NCBI GenBank assembly: GCA_036732025.1
Contig: DAINDE010000002.1
Location: 81,305-145,304, forward strand
Length of the DNA: 64,000 nucleotides
Source: SSSZ01 sp036732025
Lineage (GTDB): Bacteria > Pseudomonadota > Gammaproteobacteria > Burkholderiales > Rhodocyclaceae
Direction of reading: 5' to 3'
The translations under genes and the position numbers were made by a program. Shown piece after piece: positions 8,411 to 15,883 of the stretch. The stretch's first letter is position 1, and every line of letters begins with the position of its first letter. The notes beneath the pieces were generated by a model that saw only the letters and a list, made by a program, of their open reading frames with translations, did not search any database and had not been told where the DNA came from.

Positions 8411-8676
8411 CCGCCCCCGTCGTGATGTACACCACGGCGGTGTGCCCCTACTGCGTCCGGGCCAAGCAACTGTTGAAGGCCCGGGGCGTCGCCGCCATCG
8501 AGGAAATCCGGGTGGACCTCGACCCCGGCCGGCGGGATGAAATGATGCAGAAAACAAACCGGCGTACGGTGCCGCAGATCTTCATCGGCGCCACCCATGT
8601 CGGCGGCTGTGACGATCTCTACGCCCTCGACGCCGCCGGCGGGCTGCAGCCGCTGCTGGCGGCCGAGGGAGCCTGA
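8407..8676 (+). CDS. grxC: Glutaredoxin 3
   Basis: 89 aa, full length for a monomeric class I glutaredoxin. The dithiol active site CPYC is at residues 13-16, followed by the cis-proline TVPQIFI and the glutathione-binding GGCDDL. It reduces disulfides and mixed disulfides with glutathione in the cytosol. The start overlaps the rhodanese stop (ATGA) and secB follows 30 bp downstream, the common grxC-secB arrangement. Confidence 0.95.
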   Translation: MTAPVVMYTTAVCPYCVRAKQLLKARGVAAIEEIRVDLDPGRRDEMMQKTNRRTVPQIFIGATHVGGCDDLYALDAAGGLQPLLAAEGA

Positions 8677-8706
8677 AGCAAGAACCATCCAACCAGAAAG
8701 CTCACC

Positions 8707-9171
8707 ATGGAACAAAATCAACAGCCCGTCTTTTCCATCGAGAAGATCTACGTCAAGGACCTTTCCATCGAGGTTCCCAACGCGCCGCAAATCTTCCTCG
8801 AGCGCGAAGCACCCCAGTTCGAGGTGCAGCTCAACAACGAGGGCATGGGCATCGGCGACGGCGTGTTCAACGTGGTGCTGACCGTCACCGTCACCGCCAA
8901 GCTCGGCGACAAGACCATGTTCCTGGTCGAGGTTGGCCAGGCCGGTATCTTCCGCATCCAGAACGTGCCCGACGAGCAGATCGAACCCCTCGTTGCCGTG
9001 GCCTGCCCCAACGTCCTCTTTCCCTATGCCCGCGAGGCCGTGGCCGATGCCATGACCCGTGCCGGCTTCTCCCCCATCCAGCTCCAGCCGGTCAATTTCG
9101 AGGCCATGTACATGGCCCGCCTGCAGCAGCAGGAAGAGGCCGCCGCTCCCCGCGAAGTGCCGGTGCAGTAA
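8707..9171 (+). CDS. secB: Protein-export chaperone SecB
   Basis: 154 aa, the normal SecB length. The sequence matches the family along its whole length (FSIEKIYVKDLSIEVPNAP near the N-terminus, then the conserved LTVTVTAKLGDKTMFLVEV and CPNVLFPYARE). It is a cytosolic tetrameric chaperone that keeps preproteins unfolded and hands them to SecA. It lies between grxC and an exported SH3 protein, followed by gpsA; the grxC-secB-gpsA order is also found in E. coli. Confidence 0.98.
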   Translation: MEQNQQPVFSIEKIYVKDLSIEVPNAPQIFLEREAPQFEVQLNNEGMGIGDGVFNVVLTVTVTAKLGDKTMFLVEVGQAGIFRIQNVPDEQIEPLVAVACPNVLFPYAREAVADAMTRAGFSPIQLQPVNFEAMYMARLQQQEEAAAPREVPVQ

Positions 9172-9176
9172 AGCCC

Positions 9177-9614
9177 ATGCCGCGTCGTGCCCTGGCCCTC
9201 GTCGCCCTGGCCTGCGCCCTGCCGGCGCAGGCCCTCGACTACCGCTCGGTGGAAGCGCCGGTGGCCATCATGTACGACGCGCCTTCGCAAAAGGGCAACA
9301 AGCTCTACCTCCTCAAGCAATACACCCCGGTGGAAGTGGTCGTCCGCCTGGAGGGGTGGACCAAGGTGCGGGACGCCGAAGGCTCCCTCGCCTGGGTCGA
9401 CAACAAGACCCTGGGCGAGCGCCGCACCGTCGTGGTGACGGCGCCGAAGGCCGAGATCCGTCAGGCAGACAAACCGGAGGCCGCCGTGGTCTTCGAGGCC
9501 GACAAATGGGTGGCGCTGGAATACGTCGAGCCTGCCTCGCCGGGCTGGATCAAGGTCCGTCACCGCGACGGCACCGCCGGCTACGTCCGCACCACCCAGA
9601 TCTGGGGCCAATGA
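9177..9614 (+). CDS. Exported protein with SH3-type domain(s)
   Basis: 145 aa. A short signal peptide (RRALALVALACALPAQA) is followed by one SH3-like fold of about 60 residues (AIMYDAPSQKGNKLYLLKQY ... WTKVRDAEGSLAWV) and a second weaker repeat towards the C-terminus (WIKVRHRDGTAGYV). Such bacterial SH3 proteins are periplasmic and often bind peptidoglycan, but no function can be assigned. The stop overlaps the gpsA start as ATGA, so the two are co-translated. Confidence 0.85.
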   Translation: MPRRALALVALACALPAQALDYRSVEAPVAIMYDAPSQKGNKLYLLKQYTPVEVVVRLEGWTKVRDAEGSLAWVDNKTLGERRTVVVTAPKAEIRQADKPEAAVVFEADKWVALEYVEPASPGWIKVRHRDGTAGYVRTTQIWGQ

Positions 9615-10600
9615 ACGTCACCGTCCTTGCCGCCGGCGCCTGGGGCACCGCGCTGGCCATCGCCTTCGCCGGCAGCCACCGGGTCACCCTGTGGTCCCGG
9701 GAAGCGGACGTCGCCGACATGCTCGCCGCCCACCGCGAGAATACCCGTTTCCTCCCCGGCTACCGCCTGCCGGACGGCGTGGCCGTCACCACCGATTTCG
9801 CCGCCGCCGTGGCCGAAGCCGATCTGGCCGTCGTCGCCACGCCCATCGCCGGCCTGCGGCCCACCGCCGAAGCCCTGCGTGCCGGTGGCCGCAAGGTGCC
9901 GCTCCTCTGGGTGTGCAAGGGCTTCGAGGCCGGCAGCGGCCTGTTGCCCCACCAGGTCGTCGCCGAAGTGCTCGGCCCGGACGCCCTCTGCGGCGCCCTC
10001 TCCGGTCCCAGCTTCGCCGAGGAAGTGGCGGCGGGGCAGCCCACCGCCGTCGCCCTGGCCGCCAACGATGCCGCCTTCGCCCGCCGCGCGGCGCGGGAGC
10101 TGCACACCAACCGCCTGCGCATCTACGCCAACGACGACCTGGTGGGCGTCGAGGTGGGCGGTGCCGTCAAGAACGTGCTGGCCATCGCCACCGGGGTCTG
10201 CGACGGCCTGGGCCTCGGGCTCAACTCCCGGGCCGCGCTCATCACCCGCGGCCTGGCCGAGATCGCCCGCCTGGGCCTGGCCCTGGGGGCCCGCCGCGAA
10301 ACCTTCATGGGGCTGGCTGGCATGGGAGACCTCATCCTCACCTGCACCGGCGACCTTTCCCGCAACCGTCGGGTCGGCCTCGGGCTGGCCCAGGGCAAGA
10401 CCCTGGCCCAGATTCTTGACGAACTGGGCCACGTGGCGGAAGGCGTCTATACCGCCCGGGAGACGGCCAGCAAGGCCCGGGAACTGGGCATCGACATGCC
10501 CATCTCGGCGGCCGTGGCGGCGGTCCTCGACGGCCAGTTGTCGGCCCGGGAGGCGGTGGAGCGGCTGATGGCACGGGACCCGAAGGAAGAGTTGGCCTGA
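9611..10600 (+). CDS. gpsA: NAD(P)-dependent glycerol-3-phosphate dehydrogenase
   Basis: 329 aa. It makes sn-glycerol-3-phosphate from dihydroxyacetone phosphate for phospholipid synthesis in the cytosol. The Rossmann motif, active-site lysine (GGAVKNVLAI), RAALITRGLAE and the GMGDLILTC stretch are all present. The first glycine of the GxGxxG dinucleotide motif is alanine here (VLAAGAWGT, A7). The ATG at 9611 overlaps the upstream stop. The 159 bp after it hold a dispersed palindromic repeat. Confidence 0.97.
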   Translation: MNVTVLAAGAWGTALAIAFAGSHRVTLWSREADVADMLAAHRENTRFLPGYRLPDGVAVTTDFAAAVAEADLAVVATPIAGLRPTAEALRAGGRKVPLLWVCKGFEAGSGLLPHQVVAEVLGPDALCGALSGPSFAEEVAAGQPTAVALAANDAAFARRAARELHTNRLRIYANDDLVGVEVGGAVKNVLAIATGVCDGLGLGLNSRAALITRGLAEIARLGLALGARRETFMGLAGMGDLILTCTGDLSRNRRVGLGLAQGKTLAQILDELGHVAEGVYTARETASKARELGIDMPISAAVAAVLDGQLSAREAVERLMARDPKEELA

Positions 10601-10639
10601 GCCGGGTTGGGCGATTTTCCGGCCGTCACCATCCTCCCT

Positions 10640-10728
10640 CCGTTCGCCCTGAGCCTGTCGAAGGGCGGTTCATCCAAGAGCTTCGACAGTCCTCTTCTGA
10701 GCCCGGTCGAAGGGCTCGGCCCGAACGG
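10640..10728 (+). repeat. REP-like dispersed palindromic repeat, copy 1
   Basis: The element opens with CCGTTCGCCCTGAGCCTGTC and closes with the inverted CCGAACGG; inside are further halves (CTTCGACAG, TCGAAGGGC). The same family recurs at 36765-36828. Both copies lie between genes, which is typical of extragenic palindromic repeats in betaproteobacterial genomes. Confidence 0.85.
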
Positions 10729-10759
10729 CGCGGAGTGTTGTTGTGCCGGATAGGTCCGG

Positions 10760-11224
10760 TCAAACGCTTCCCGCAAACCCCGCCTGCCGCCAGGCCTCGA
10801 ACACCGTCACCGCCACTGCATTGGAAAGATTGAGGCTGCGCTGCCCCGCCAGCATGGGCAGGCGCAGGCGCCGCTCCGGCGGGAATTCGGCCAGCACGTC
10901 CGGCGGCAGGCCGCTGGTTTCCCGGCCGAAGACGAAGACATCCCCCGCTTCCAGCGTTGCCGCAAACGGGCTGCCCTCGCCCTTGGTGGTCATGGCGAAC
11001 AGCCGCCGGCCGGCGAGGGTGGCCCGGCAGGCGGCCCAGTCGGCGTGGCGCACGACCCGCGCGTATTCGTGGTAGTCCAGCCCGGCCCGGCGCAGGGCCT
11101 TGTCCTCGAAGGCGAAGCCGAGGGGTTCCACCAGATGCAGTTCGCTGCCGGTGTTGGCGGCCAGGCGGATGACGTTGCCCGTATTGGGCGGAATCTCGGG
11201 CTGGTAGAGGACGATGGCGAACAC
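10760..11224 (-). CDS. trmL: tRNA (cytidine(34)-2'-O)-methyltransferase TrmL
   Basis: 154 aa SPOUT-class methyltransferase, the size of E. coli TrmL. Seen: IVLYQPEIPPNTGNVIRLAA at the N-terminus, VFGRETSGLP, and the C-terminal knot motif LPMLAGQRSLNLSNAVAV. It methylates the wobble ribose of certain leucine tRNAs with S-adenosylmethionine. It is convergent with gpsA across the palindromic repeat and divergent from the mshE operon. Confidence 0.95.
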   Translation of the reverse strand: MFAIVLYQPEIPPNTGNVIRLAANTGSELHLVEPLGFAFEDKALRRAGLDYHEYARVVRHADWAACRATLAGRRLFAMTTKGEGSPFAATLEAGDVFVFGRETSGLPPDVLAEFPPERRLRLPMLAGQRSLNLSNAVAVTVFEAWRQAGFAGSV

Positions 11225-11249
11225 TTGTCAGTCCTGGCAAAAAGGCGTA

Positions 11250-11295
11250 ATTTGCGCAAATATCAAAAAATCCGTTAATTCAATGTATTAACGGA
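11250..11295 (+). promoter_or_regulatory. Operator-like palindromes upstream of mshE
   Basis: Two elements lie in the 98-bp spacer before mshE. ATTTGCGCAAAT (11250-11261) is a perfect 12-bp palindrome and runs into GCGCAAATATCA (11254-11265), a 12-mer repeated at 14795-14806 before the major-pilin gene. TCCGTTAAT (11271-11279) and ATTAACGGA (11287-11295) form a perfect 9-bp inverted repeat with a 7-nt centre. No T-run follows, so a protein-binding site is more likely than a terminator. Confidence 0.55.
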
Positions 11296-11322
11296 TCATT
11301 CTAAAGTTGCTTGGAGGAAGGG

Positions 11323-13032
11323 ATGCCCCCCCCGCAAAAAGTGCGTCTTGGCGACCTGCTGATCCAACAAGGGCTCTTGAGCGAAGAGCAGCTCAAGCTC
11401 GCCCTGGAGCAACAGAAGGCTACGGGCCGCAAGCTCGGCCGCATTTTCGTCGAAAGCGGCTACGTTACGGAAGAGGGCATTTCCCAGGCCCTGGCGCGGC
11501 AGTTGCGCATTCCCTACGTCGACCTCAAGCAGTTCAACCCCAAGCCCGAACTCATCAAGCTGCTGCCGGAAACCCAGGCCCGCCGCTTCCGCGCCCTGGT
11601 CCTCGGCGAAATGCCGGACGGCCGGCTGCAGGTGGGCCTTTCCGACCCCACCGACCTCCAGGCCTACGACGAGATCACCCGCGTCGTGCGCCGGGAAATC
11701 GACCTGGCGGTGGTCACCGAGAGCCAGCTGCTCACCATCATCGACCGGGTCTATCACCGGGGCGAGCAGATCACCGGCCTGGCCAAGGAGCTGACCGCCG
11801 AGTTGGGGGACATCCCCGTCGAATTCGGCGACCTCCTGGGCTTCACTCCCGGCGCCGAGGACGCGCCGGTGGTCAAGCTCTTGCAGACGGTGTTCGAGGA
11901 AGCCATGCGGGTGCGGGCTTCCGACATCCACTTCGAGCCCCAGGAAAAGGCCCTGCGCATCCGCTTCCGCATCGACGGCGTGCTCCACGTGCAGACCGAG
12001 GCCGACGCCAAGATCTCGACGGCGGTGGCCCTGCGCCTCAAGCTCATGTCCGGCCTCGACATCTCGGAAAAGCGCCTGCCCCAGGACGGCCGTTTCGCCA
12101 TCAAGGTGCGCAATGTGCCGCTGGACGTGCGTATCTCCACCCTGCCGGGGCAGTATGGCGAATCCATCGTCATGCGCCTCCTCAACCAGAACACCGGGCT
12201 CCTTTCCCTCGACCGCATCGGCATGTCGCCGGCCGTGCTGGAACGCTTCCGCCACGCCCTGTCCAAGCCCAGCGGCATGGTCCTCGTCACCGGCCCCACC
12301 GGCTCCGGCAAGACCACCACCCTCTACGCGGCGCTGAACGAGCTCAACAGCACCGAGAAGAAGATCATCACCGTCGAGGACCCGGTGGAATACCGCCTCC
12401 CGGGCCTCAACCAGGTGCAGGTGCACGAAAAGATCGAGCTGACCTTCTCCCGGGTCCTGCGCACCGTGCTGCGCCAGGACCCGGACATCATCCTGGTGGG
12501 CGAAATGCGCGACCAGGAAACCGCCGAGATCGGCATGCGCGCTGCCATGACCGGCCACCTGGTGCTGTCCACCCTGCACACCAACGACGCCATCACCACC
12601 CCCATCCGCCTGCTCGACATGGGTGTGCCCCGCTACATGGTGGCCCTCTCCGTGCACATGGTGCTGGCCCAGCGCCTGGTCCGCGTCATATGCCAGAACT
12701 GCCGCGAACCATGGACGCCGACCCCCGCCGAGCACGAATGGCTGCGCTATGAGCTGGGCGACACCGTCGATGGCCGCAGCTTCCACCATGGGCGCGGCTG
12801 TGCCCACTGCGGCAACACCGGCTACCAGGGGCGTATTGGAGCCTACGAATTCCTGGAAATGAGCAACGAGCTGGTGGAAGCCATCAACCACGACGATCCC
12901 GGCGTCTTCATGCAGGCCGCCCGCCGCCAGATGGCCGGCGAGACCCTGCGCCGCGACGCCGTCCGCCTGGTCGTGGCCGGCACCACCACGGTGGCCGAGG
13001 CCATGCGCATCAGCAACCAGTACGAAGACTGA
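11323..13032 (+). CDS. mshE: MSHA-type pilus extension ATPase MshE
   Basis: 569 aa. Hexameric cytosolic motor ATPase of the GspE/PilB family. The N-terminus has two tandem MshEN-type motifs (RLGDLLIQQGLL..LALEQQ, about 12-35, and KLGRIFVESGYV..ALARQ, about 41-64), the signature of cyclic-di-GMP-binding MshE. Walker A GPTGSGKT is at 324-331, Walker B (IILVGEMRD) near 390, and a four-cysteine zinc site (CQNC, CAHC) near 457-494. ATG 11323 has a strong SD (GGAGGAAGG); a TTG at 11311 lies within it. It overlaps mshG by 1 bp and heads the 17-kb pilus locus. Confidence 0.93.
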   Translation: MPPPQKVRLGDLLIQQGLLSEEQLKLALEQQKATGRKLGRIFVESGYVTEEGISQALARQLRIPYVDLKQFNPKPELIKLLPETQARRFRALVLGEMPDGRLQVGLSDPTDLQAYDEITRVVRREIDLAVVTESQLLTIIDRVYHRGEQITGLAKELTAELGDIPVEFGDLLGFTPGAEDAPVVKLLQTVFEEAMRVRASDIHFEPQEKALRIRFRIDGVLHVQTEADAKISTAVALRLKLMSGLDISEKRLPQDGRFAIKVRNVPLDVRISTLPGQYGESIVMRLLNQNTGLLSLDRIGMSPAVLERFRHALSKPSGMVLVTGPTGSGKTTTLYAALNELNSTEKKIITVEDPVEYRLPGLNQVQVHEKIELTFSRVLRTVLRQDPDIILVGEMRDQETAEIGMRAAMTGHLVLSTLHTNDAITTPIRLLDMGVPRYMVALSVHMVLAQRLVRVICQNCREPWTPTPAEHEWLRYELGDTVDGRSFHHGRGCAHCGNTGYQGRIGAYEFLEMSNELVEAINHDDPGVFMQAARRQMAGETLRRDAVRLVVAGTTTVAEAMRISNQYED

Positions 13033-14255
13033 TGCCGAAATACGCCTACCGCGGCCGCCGCAGCGACGGCGAAAAGGTCACCGGGGTCCTGGAAGGGGCC
13101 TCGCCCGGCGCCGTGGCCGACGTTCTCGTGGGCCAGGGCGTCACGCCCATCGCCATCGACGAGGCCGCCGGCGGCAGCAAGGCGGTGAGTCTCGACATCA
13201 GCCTGTTCAAGCCCAGGGTCGGCCACATCGACCTGCTGCTCTTCAGTCGCCAGCTCCACACCCTGTTGAAGGCCGGCGTGCCCATCATGCGCGCCCTCAA
13301 CGGCCTGCAGGAATCGGCCATCAACCCGGCCATGAAGGCGGTCATCAAGGACGTGCGCGAGAGCCTGGAAGCCGGCCGCGAACTCTCCGTCTCCCTCGCC
13401 CGCCACCCCGACGTGTTCTCGCCCTTCTACATTTCCATGGTGCGGGTGGGCGAGGCCACCGGCCTGCTCGAGGAAATCTTCCTGCGCCTTTTCAAGCACC
13501 TGGAGTTCGAGCGCTACATGCGGGAACAGGTGAAGTCCGCTCTGCGCTACCCCATGTTCGTGGTGCTGGCCATGGCGGTGGCCATCGTCATCATCAACAT
13601 CTTCGTCATTCCCGCCTTCGCCAAGGTGTTCAAGGGCTTCGGCGCCGAGCTGCCGCTCATGACGCGCATCCTGCTGGCCTTTTCCGACTTCATGGTGACC
13701 TGGTGGCCGGCCATGCTGGTGGCGGCCATCGGCGGCTTCTTCGCCTTCCGCGCCTGGGTGGGGACGCCACAGGGCCGCTACCGCTGGGAAGCCATCGCCC
13801 TGCGCTTTCCCATCGCCGGCAAGATCCTGCACAAGGCCGCCCTGGCCCGCTTCGCCCGCAGCTTCGCCCTCGGCACCCGCAGCGGCGTGCCGGTCATGCA
13901 GGCCCTTTCCAATTCCGCCCAGACCGTGGACAACAGCTACATCGCTCGCCGCATCGAAGGCATGCGCGAAACCGTGGAACGGGGCGAGAGCGTGCTCCGG
14001 TCGGCCATCACCGCCAACATCTTCACCCCCGTGGTGCTGCAGATGGTGGCCGTCGGCGAGGAATCCGGGGCGCTGGACGACATGATGGACGAAGTGGGGG
14101 AGATGTATCAGAGCGAGGTCGAGTACGAGCTGAAGACCCTCGGCCAGCAGATCGAGCCCATCCTCATCGTCTGTCTCGGCATCCTCGTCCTCATTCTGGC
14201 CCTGGGCGTCTTCCTGCCCATGTGGGACCTGGGCAAGGTCGCCCTCAAGAAGTGA
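13032..14255 (+). CDS. mshG: Type IV pilus inner-membrane platform protein (MshG/GspF-like)
   Basis: 407 aa. The N-terminal MPKYAYRGRRSDGEKVTG and two GspF domains (about 72-195 and 275-397), each ending in hydrophobic helices, identify the polytopic platform protein that works with the motor ATPase to add pilin subunits. The start overlaps the mshE stop (TGATG). The protein is similar in design to PilC at 46.8-48.0 kb but clearly a separate paralogue. A single prepilin-like gene follows 8 bp downstream. Confidence 0.93.
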   Translation: MPKYAYRGRRSDGEKVTGVLEGASPGAVADVLVGQGVTPIAIDEAAGGSKAVSLDISLFKPRVGHIDLLLFSRQLHTLLKAGVPIMRALNGLQESAINPAMKAVIKDVRESLEAGRELSVSLARHPDVFSPFYISMVRVGEATGLLEEIFLRLFKHLEFERYMREQVKSALRYPMFVVLAMAVAIVIINIFVIPAFAKVFKGFGAELPLMTRILLAFSDFMVTWWPAMLVAAIGGFFAFRAWVGTPQGRYRWEAIALRFPIAGKILHKAALARFARSFALGTRSGVPVMQALSNSAQTVDNSYIARRIEGMRETVERGESVLRSAITANIFTPVVLQMVAVGEESGALDDMMDEVGEMYQSEVEYELKTLGQQIEPILIVCLGILVLILALGVFLPMWDLGKVALKK

Positions 14256-14263
14256 TCCCGGCC

Positions 14264-14773
14264 ATGGCGAGGCGATCCCAGCGCGGCTTCACCCTCTTCG
14301 AGCTGATCGTCGTCATCTGCGTCATCGCCGTCCTCGCCACCGTGGCCCTGGAGCGCTTCCGCGGCCTGGAGGAAACCGCTGAGGCAGCCGCGGCCGAGGG
14401 CAACGTCGCGGCCCTGCGGGCGGCCCTGGCGGTGCGCTCCGCCGAGCTGGCCGCCGGCAACCGCTGGGACGAACTGGCACGCCTGCCGGCGCAGAACCCC
14501 TTTCTGCTCATGGAAGCCCTGCCCGGCAACTACGGCGGGGCGGGGGCGGGGAACGACGCCGGCAAGTGGTACTACCGGCCCGGGGAAGGGCTGGTGGAAT
14601 ACCTCGTCCAGCGCGGCGACACCTTTGTCGCCAGCGACGGCAGCCGCAGCCTGCGCTACCGGCTGGTGGGCATGAACGCCCTTGGCCAGCCGGCGGCGGC
14701 GCGCCAGGGCGTCGCCTATGTCGCCCTGCGGCCGGCGGCGGCGTATACGTGGAGCGAACGGAGCATCAAATGA
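14264..14773 (+). CDS. Prepilin-like protein (MshB position)
   Basis: 169 aa. The prepilin peptidase site is RG-FTLFELIVV with Glu at mature position +5, followed by a hydrophobic helix of about 20 residues. The rest is a soluble domain with no cysteines and no clear family beyond type IV/II pseudopilins; WYYRPGEGLVEYLVQRGDTF resembles minor pilins placed between mshG and mshA. The ATG at 14264 gives a short, positively charged leader (MARRSQRG). It is probably the last gene of the mshE-mshG unit before the pilin promoter region. Confidence 0.8.
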   Translation: MARRSQRGFTLFELIVVICVIAVLATVALERFRGLEETAEAAAAEGNVAALRAALAVRSAELAAGNRWDELARLPAQNPFLLMEALPGNYGGAGAGNDAGKWYYRPGEGLVEYLVQRGDTFVASDGSRSLRYRLVGMNALGQPAAARQGVAYVALRPAAAYTWSERSIK

Positions 14774-14794
14774 GCGGAAGTAATCGGCAGCGGA

Positions 14795-14822
14795 GCGCAA
14801 ATATCACTTTTGTTATATTTGC
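14795..14822 (+). promoter_or_regulatory. Operator-like inverted repeat upstream of the major-pilin gene
   Basis: GCAAATAT (14797-14804) and ATATTTGC (14815-14822) are perfect 8-bp inverted halves around a 10-nt centre. The left half is part of GCGCAAATATCA (14795-14806), identical to 11254-11265 upstream of mshE. The 126-bp spacer is AT-rich here, which fits an internal promoter giving extra major pilin; a possible TTGTTA/TAAAGT pair (14810-14836) is weak. Confidence 0.5.
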
Positions 14823-14899
14823 AATTGAAATAAAGTGAAGTTCGCGCCGAAGCAGCCGTTAATAGCGGCAGGCGCCATTGGGACAAAGAAGGAGGCAGC

Positions 14900-15409
14900 A
14901 TGAAGGCAGGTACGACGCAACGGGGTTTCACCCTCATCGAACTCATCGTGGTCATCATCATTCTCGGCATCCTGGCCGCGGTGGCGCTGCCGCGCTTCAC
15001 CAACCTGCAGGTCCAGGCGCGGCAGGCCAAACTCAACGCTGCCCTCGGTGCCGTGCGCGGCGCGGCGGCCCTCTACCACGCCCAGTGCCTGGCCAACGCC
15101 AATAACGGCGGTTCCTGTCCGGCGGACAACACCAACTTCACCATCAATATGGAAGGGGCCAACGTCCAGGGGGTGAACCAGTATCCCTCGGCTGCCGCCG
15201 CCGGCATCATCACGGCGGCGGGGATCAGTACCGCCAATCCCGCTGACTATAGCACCGTCGGTGGTGGCGCCGCCGCGGGGGCCACCATCAACATCGACGT
15301 GCCGGGCCCGACCGCCGGTACCTGCCGGGTCAGCTATACCGCCGCCACTCAGGCGGCCGGCGTCGTCACCGCCCCCGTCGCGGTGATCGTGGATTCCACT
15401 TGTCTTTGA
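14900..15409 (+). CDS. mshA: MshA-like major pilin, copy 1
   Basis: 169 aa type IVa prepilin. Cleavage site RG-FTLIELIVVIIILGILA after a 9-residue leader, Glu at +5, long N-terminal helix, then a small Gly/Ala-rich domain with four cysteines (QCLAN, GSCPA, GTCRVSY, STCL) able to form two disulfides. A good SD (AAGGAGG) precedes the ATG. The strong own regulatory region and position match mshA. Copy 2 follows 18 bp after the stop; the two share the first 30 mature residues and a TCxVSY motif. Which copy makes the shaft is not decided. Confidence 0.88.
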   Translation: MKAGTTQRGFTLIELIVVIIILGILAAVALPRFTNLQVQARQAKLNAALGAVRGAAALYHAQCLANANNGGSCPADNTNFTINMEGANVQGVNQYPSAAAAGIITAAGISTANPADYSTVGGGAAAGATINIDVPGPTAGTCRVSYTAATQAAGVVTAPVAVIVDSTCL

Positions 15410-15427
15410 TTTTGAGGAGTGATTGTC

Positions 15428-15862
15428 ATGAAACAAAAGGGTTTTACGCTGGTTGAACTGGTGGTGGTCATTGTCATTCTCGGCATTCTGGCCGCGACGG
15501 CGCTGCCGCGGTTCGTGAATCTGACCAACGACGCGCGGGCTGCCGCTGTCAACGGCATGGCCGGTGGATTGCGGTCTGCCGTTGCGGTCGTACAGGCACG
15601 TTACATGGCCACGGGCAACCTGGCAGCGACAACGGTAACCATGGCTGACACGACGTCGGTGACCGTGAATGCGGCAACGGGCATCCCCGTCGGTACGGCG
15701 GCCGGCATCGGTAGCGCGCTTCAGTCCACCGATGGATTCACCGTCGATTACACCGCACCTGCTGCCGTGACGTTCCGTCCGACCAATGGCGGTTCTGCCA
15801 CCTGCCAAGTGAGCTATAACGGCACTACCGGTGCGGCGACCGTTTCCACCGGCGGTTGCTGA
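15428..15862 (+). CDS. MshA-like pilin, copy 2
   Basis: 144 aa prepilin with a 6-residue leader (MKQKG-FTLVELVVV). The mature N-terminal helix is nearly that of Vibrio MshA (VVIVILGILAATALPRFVNL, then NDARAAA). Two cysteines near the end (TCQVSY, GGC) would form the D-loop disulfide. The ATG 15428 has GAGGAG at the right distance; a GTG at 15419 overlaps that SD and is rejected. It is closer to classical MshA at the N-terminus than copy 1, so either may be the major subunit. Likely co-transcribed with copy 1. Confidence 0.87.
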   Translation: MKQKGFTLVELVVVIVILGILAATALPRFVNLTNDARAAAVNGMAGGLRSAVAVVQARYMATGNLAATTVTMADTTSVTVNAATGIPVGTAAGIGSALQSTDGFTVDYTAPAAVTFRPTNGGSATCQVSYNGTTGAATVSTGGC

Positions 15863-15883
15863 CCACTCCGCCTGGGGGCTGCA

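Noticed and set aside
11271..11295. Rho-independent terminator before mshE
   Set aside because: The stem is AT-rich and there is no T-run in either direction; an operator is more likely.
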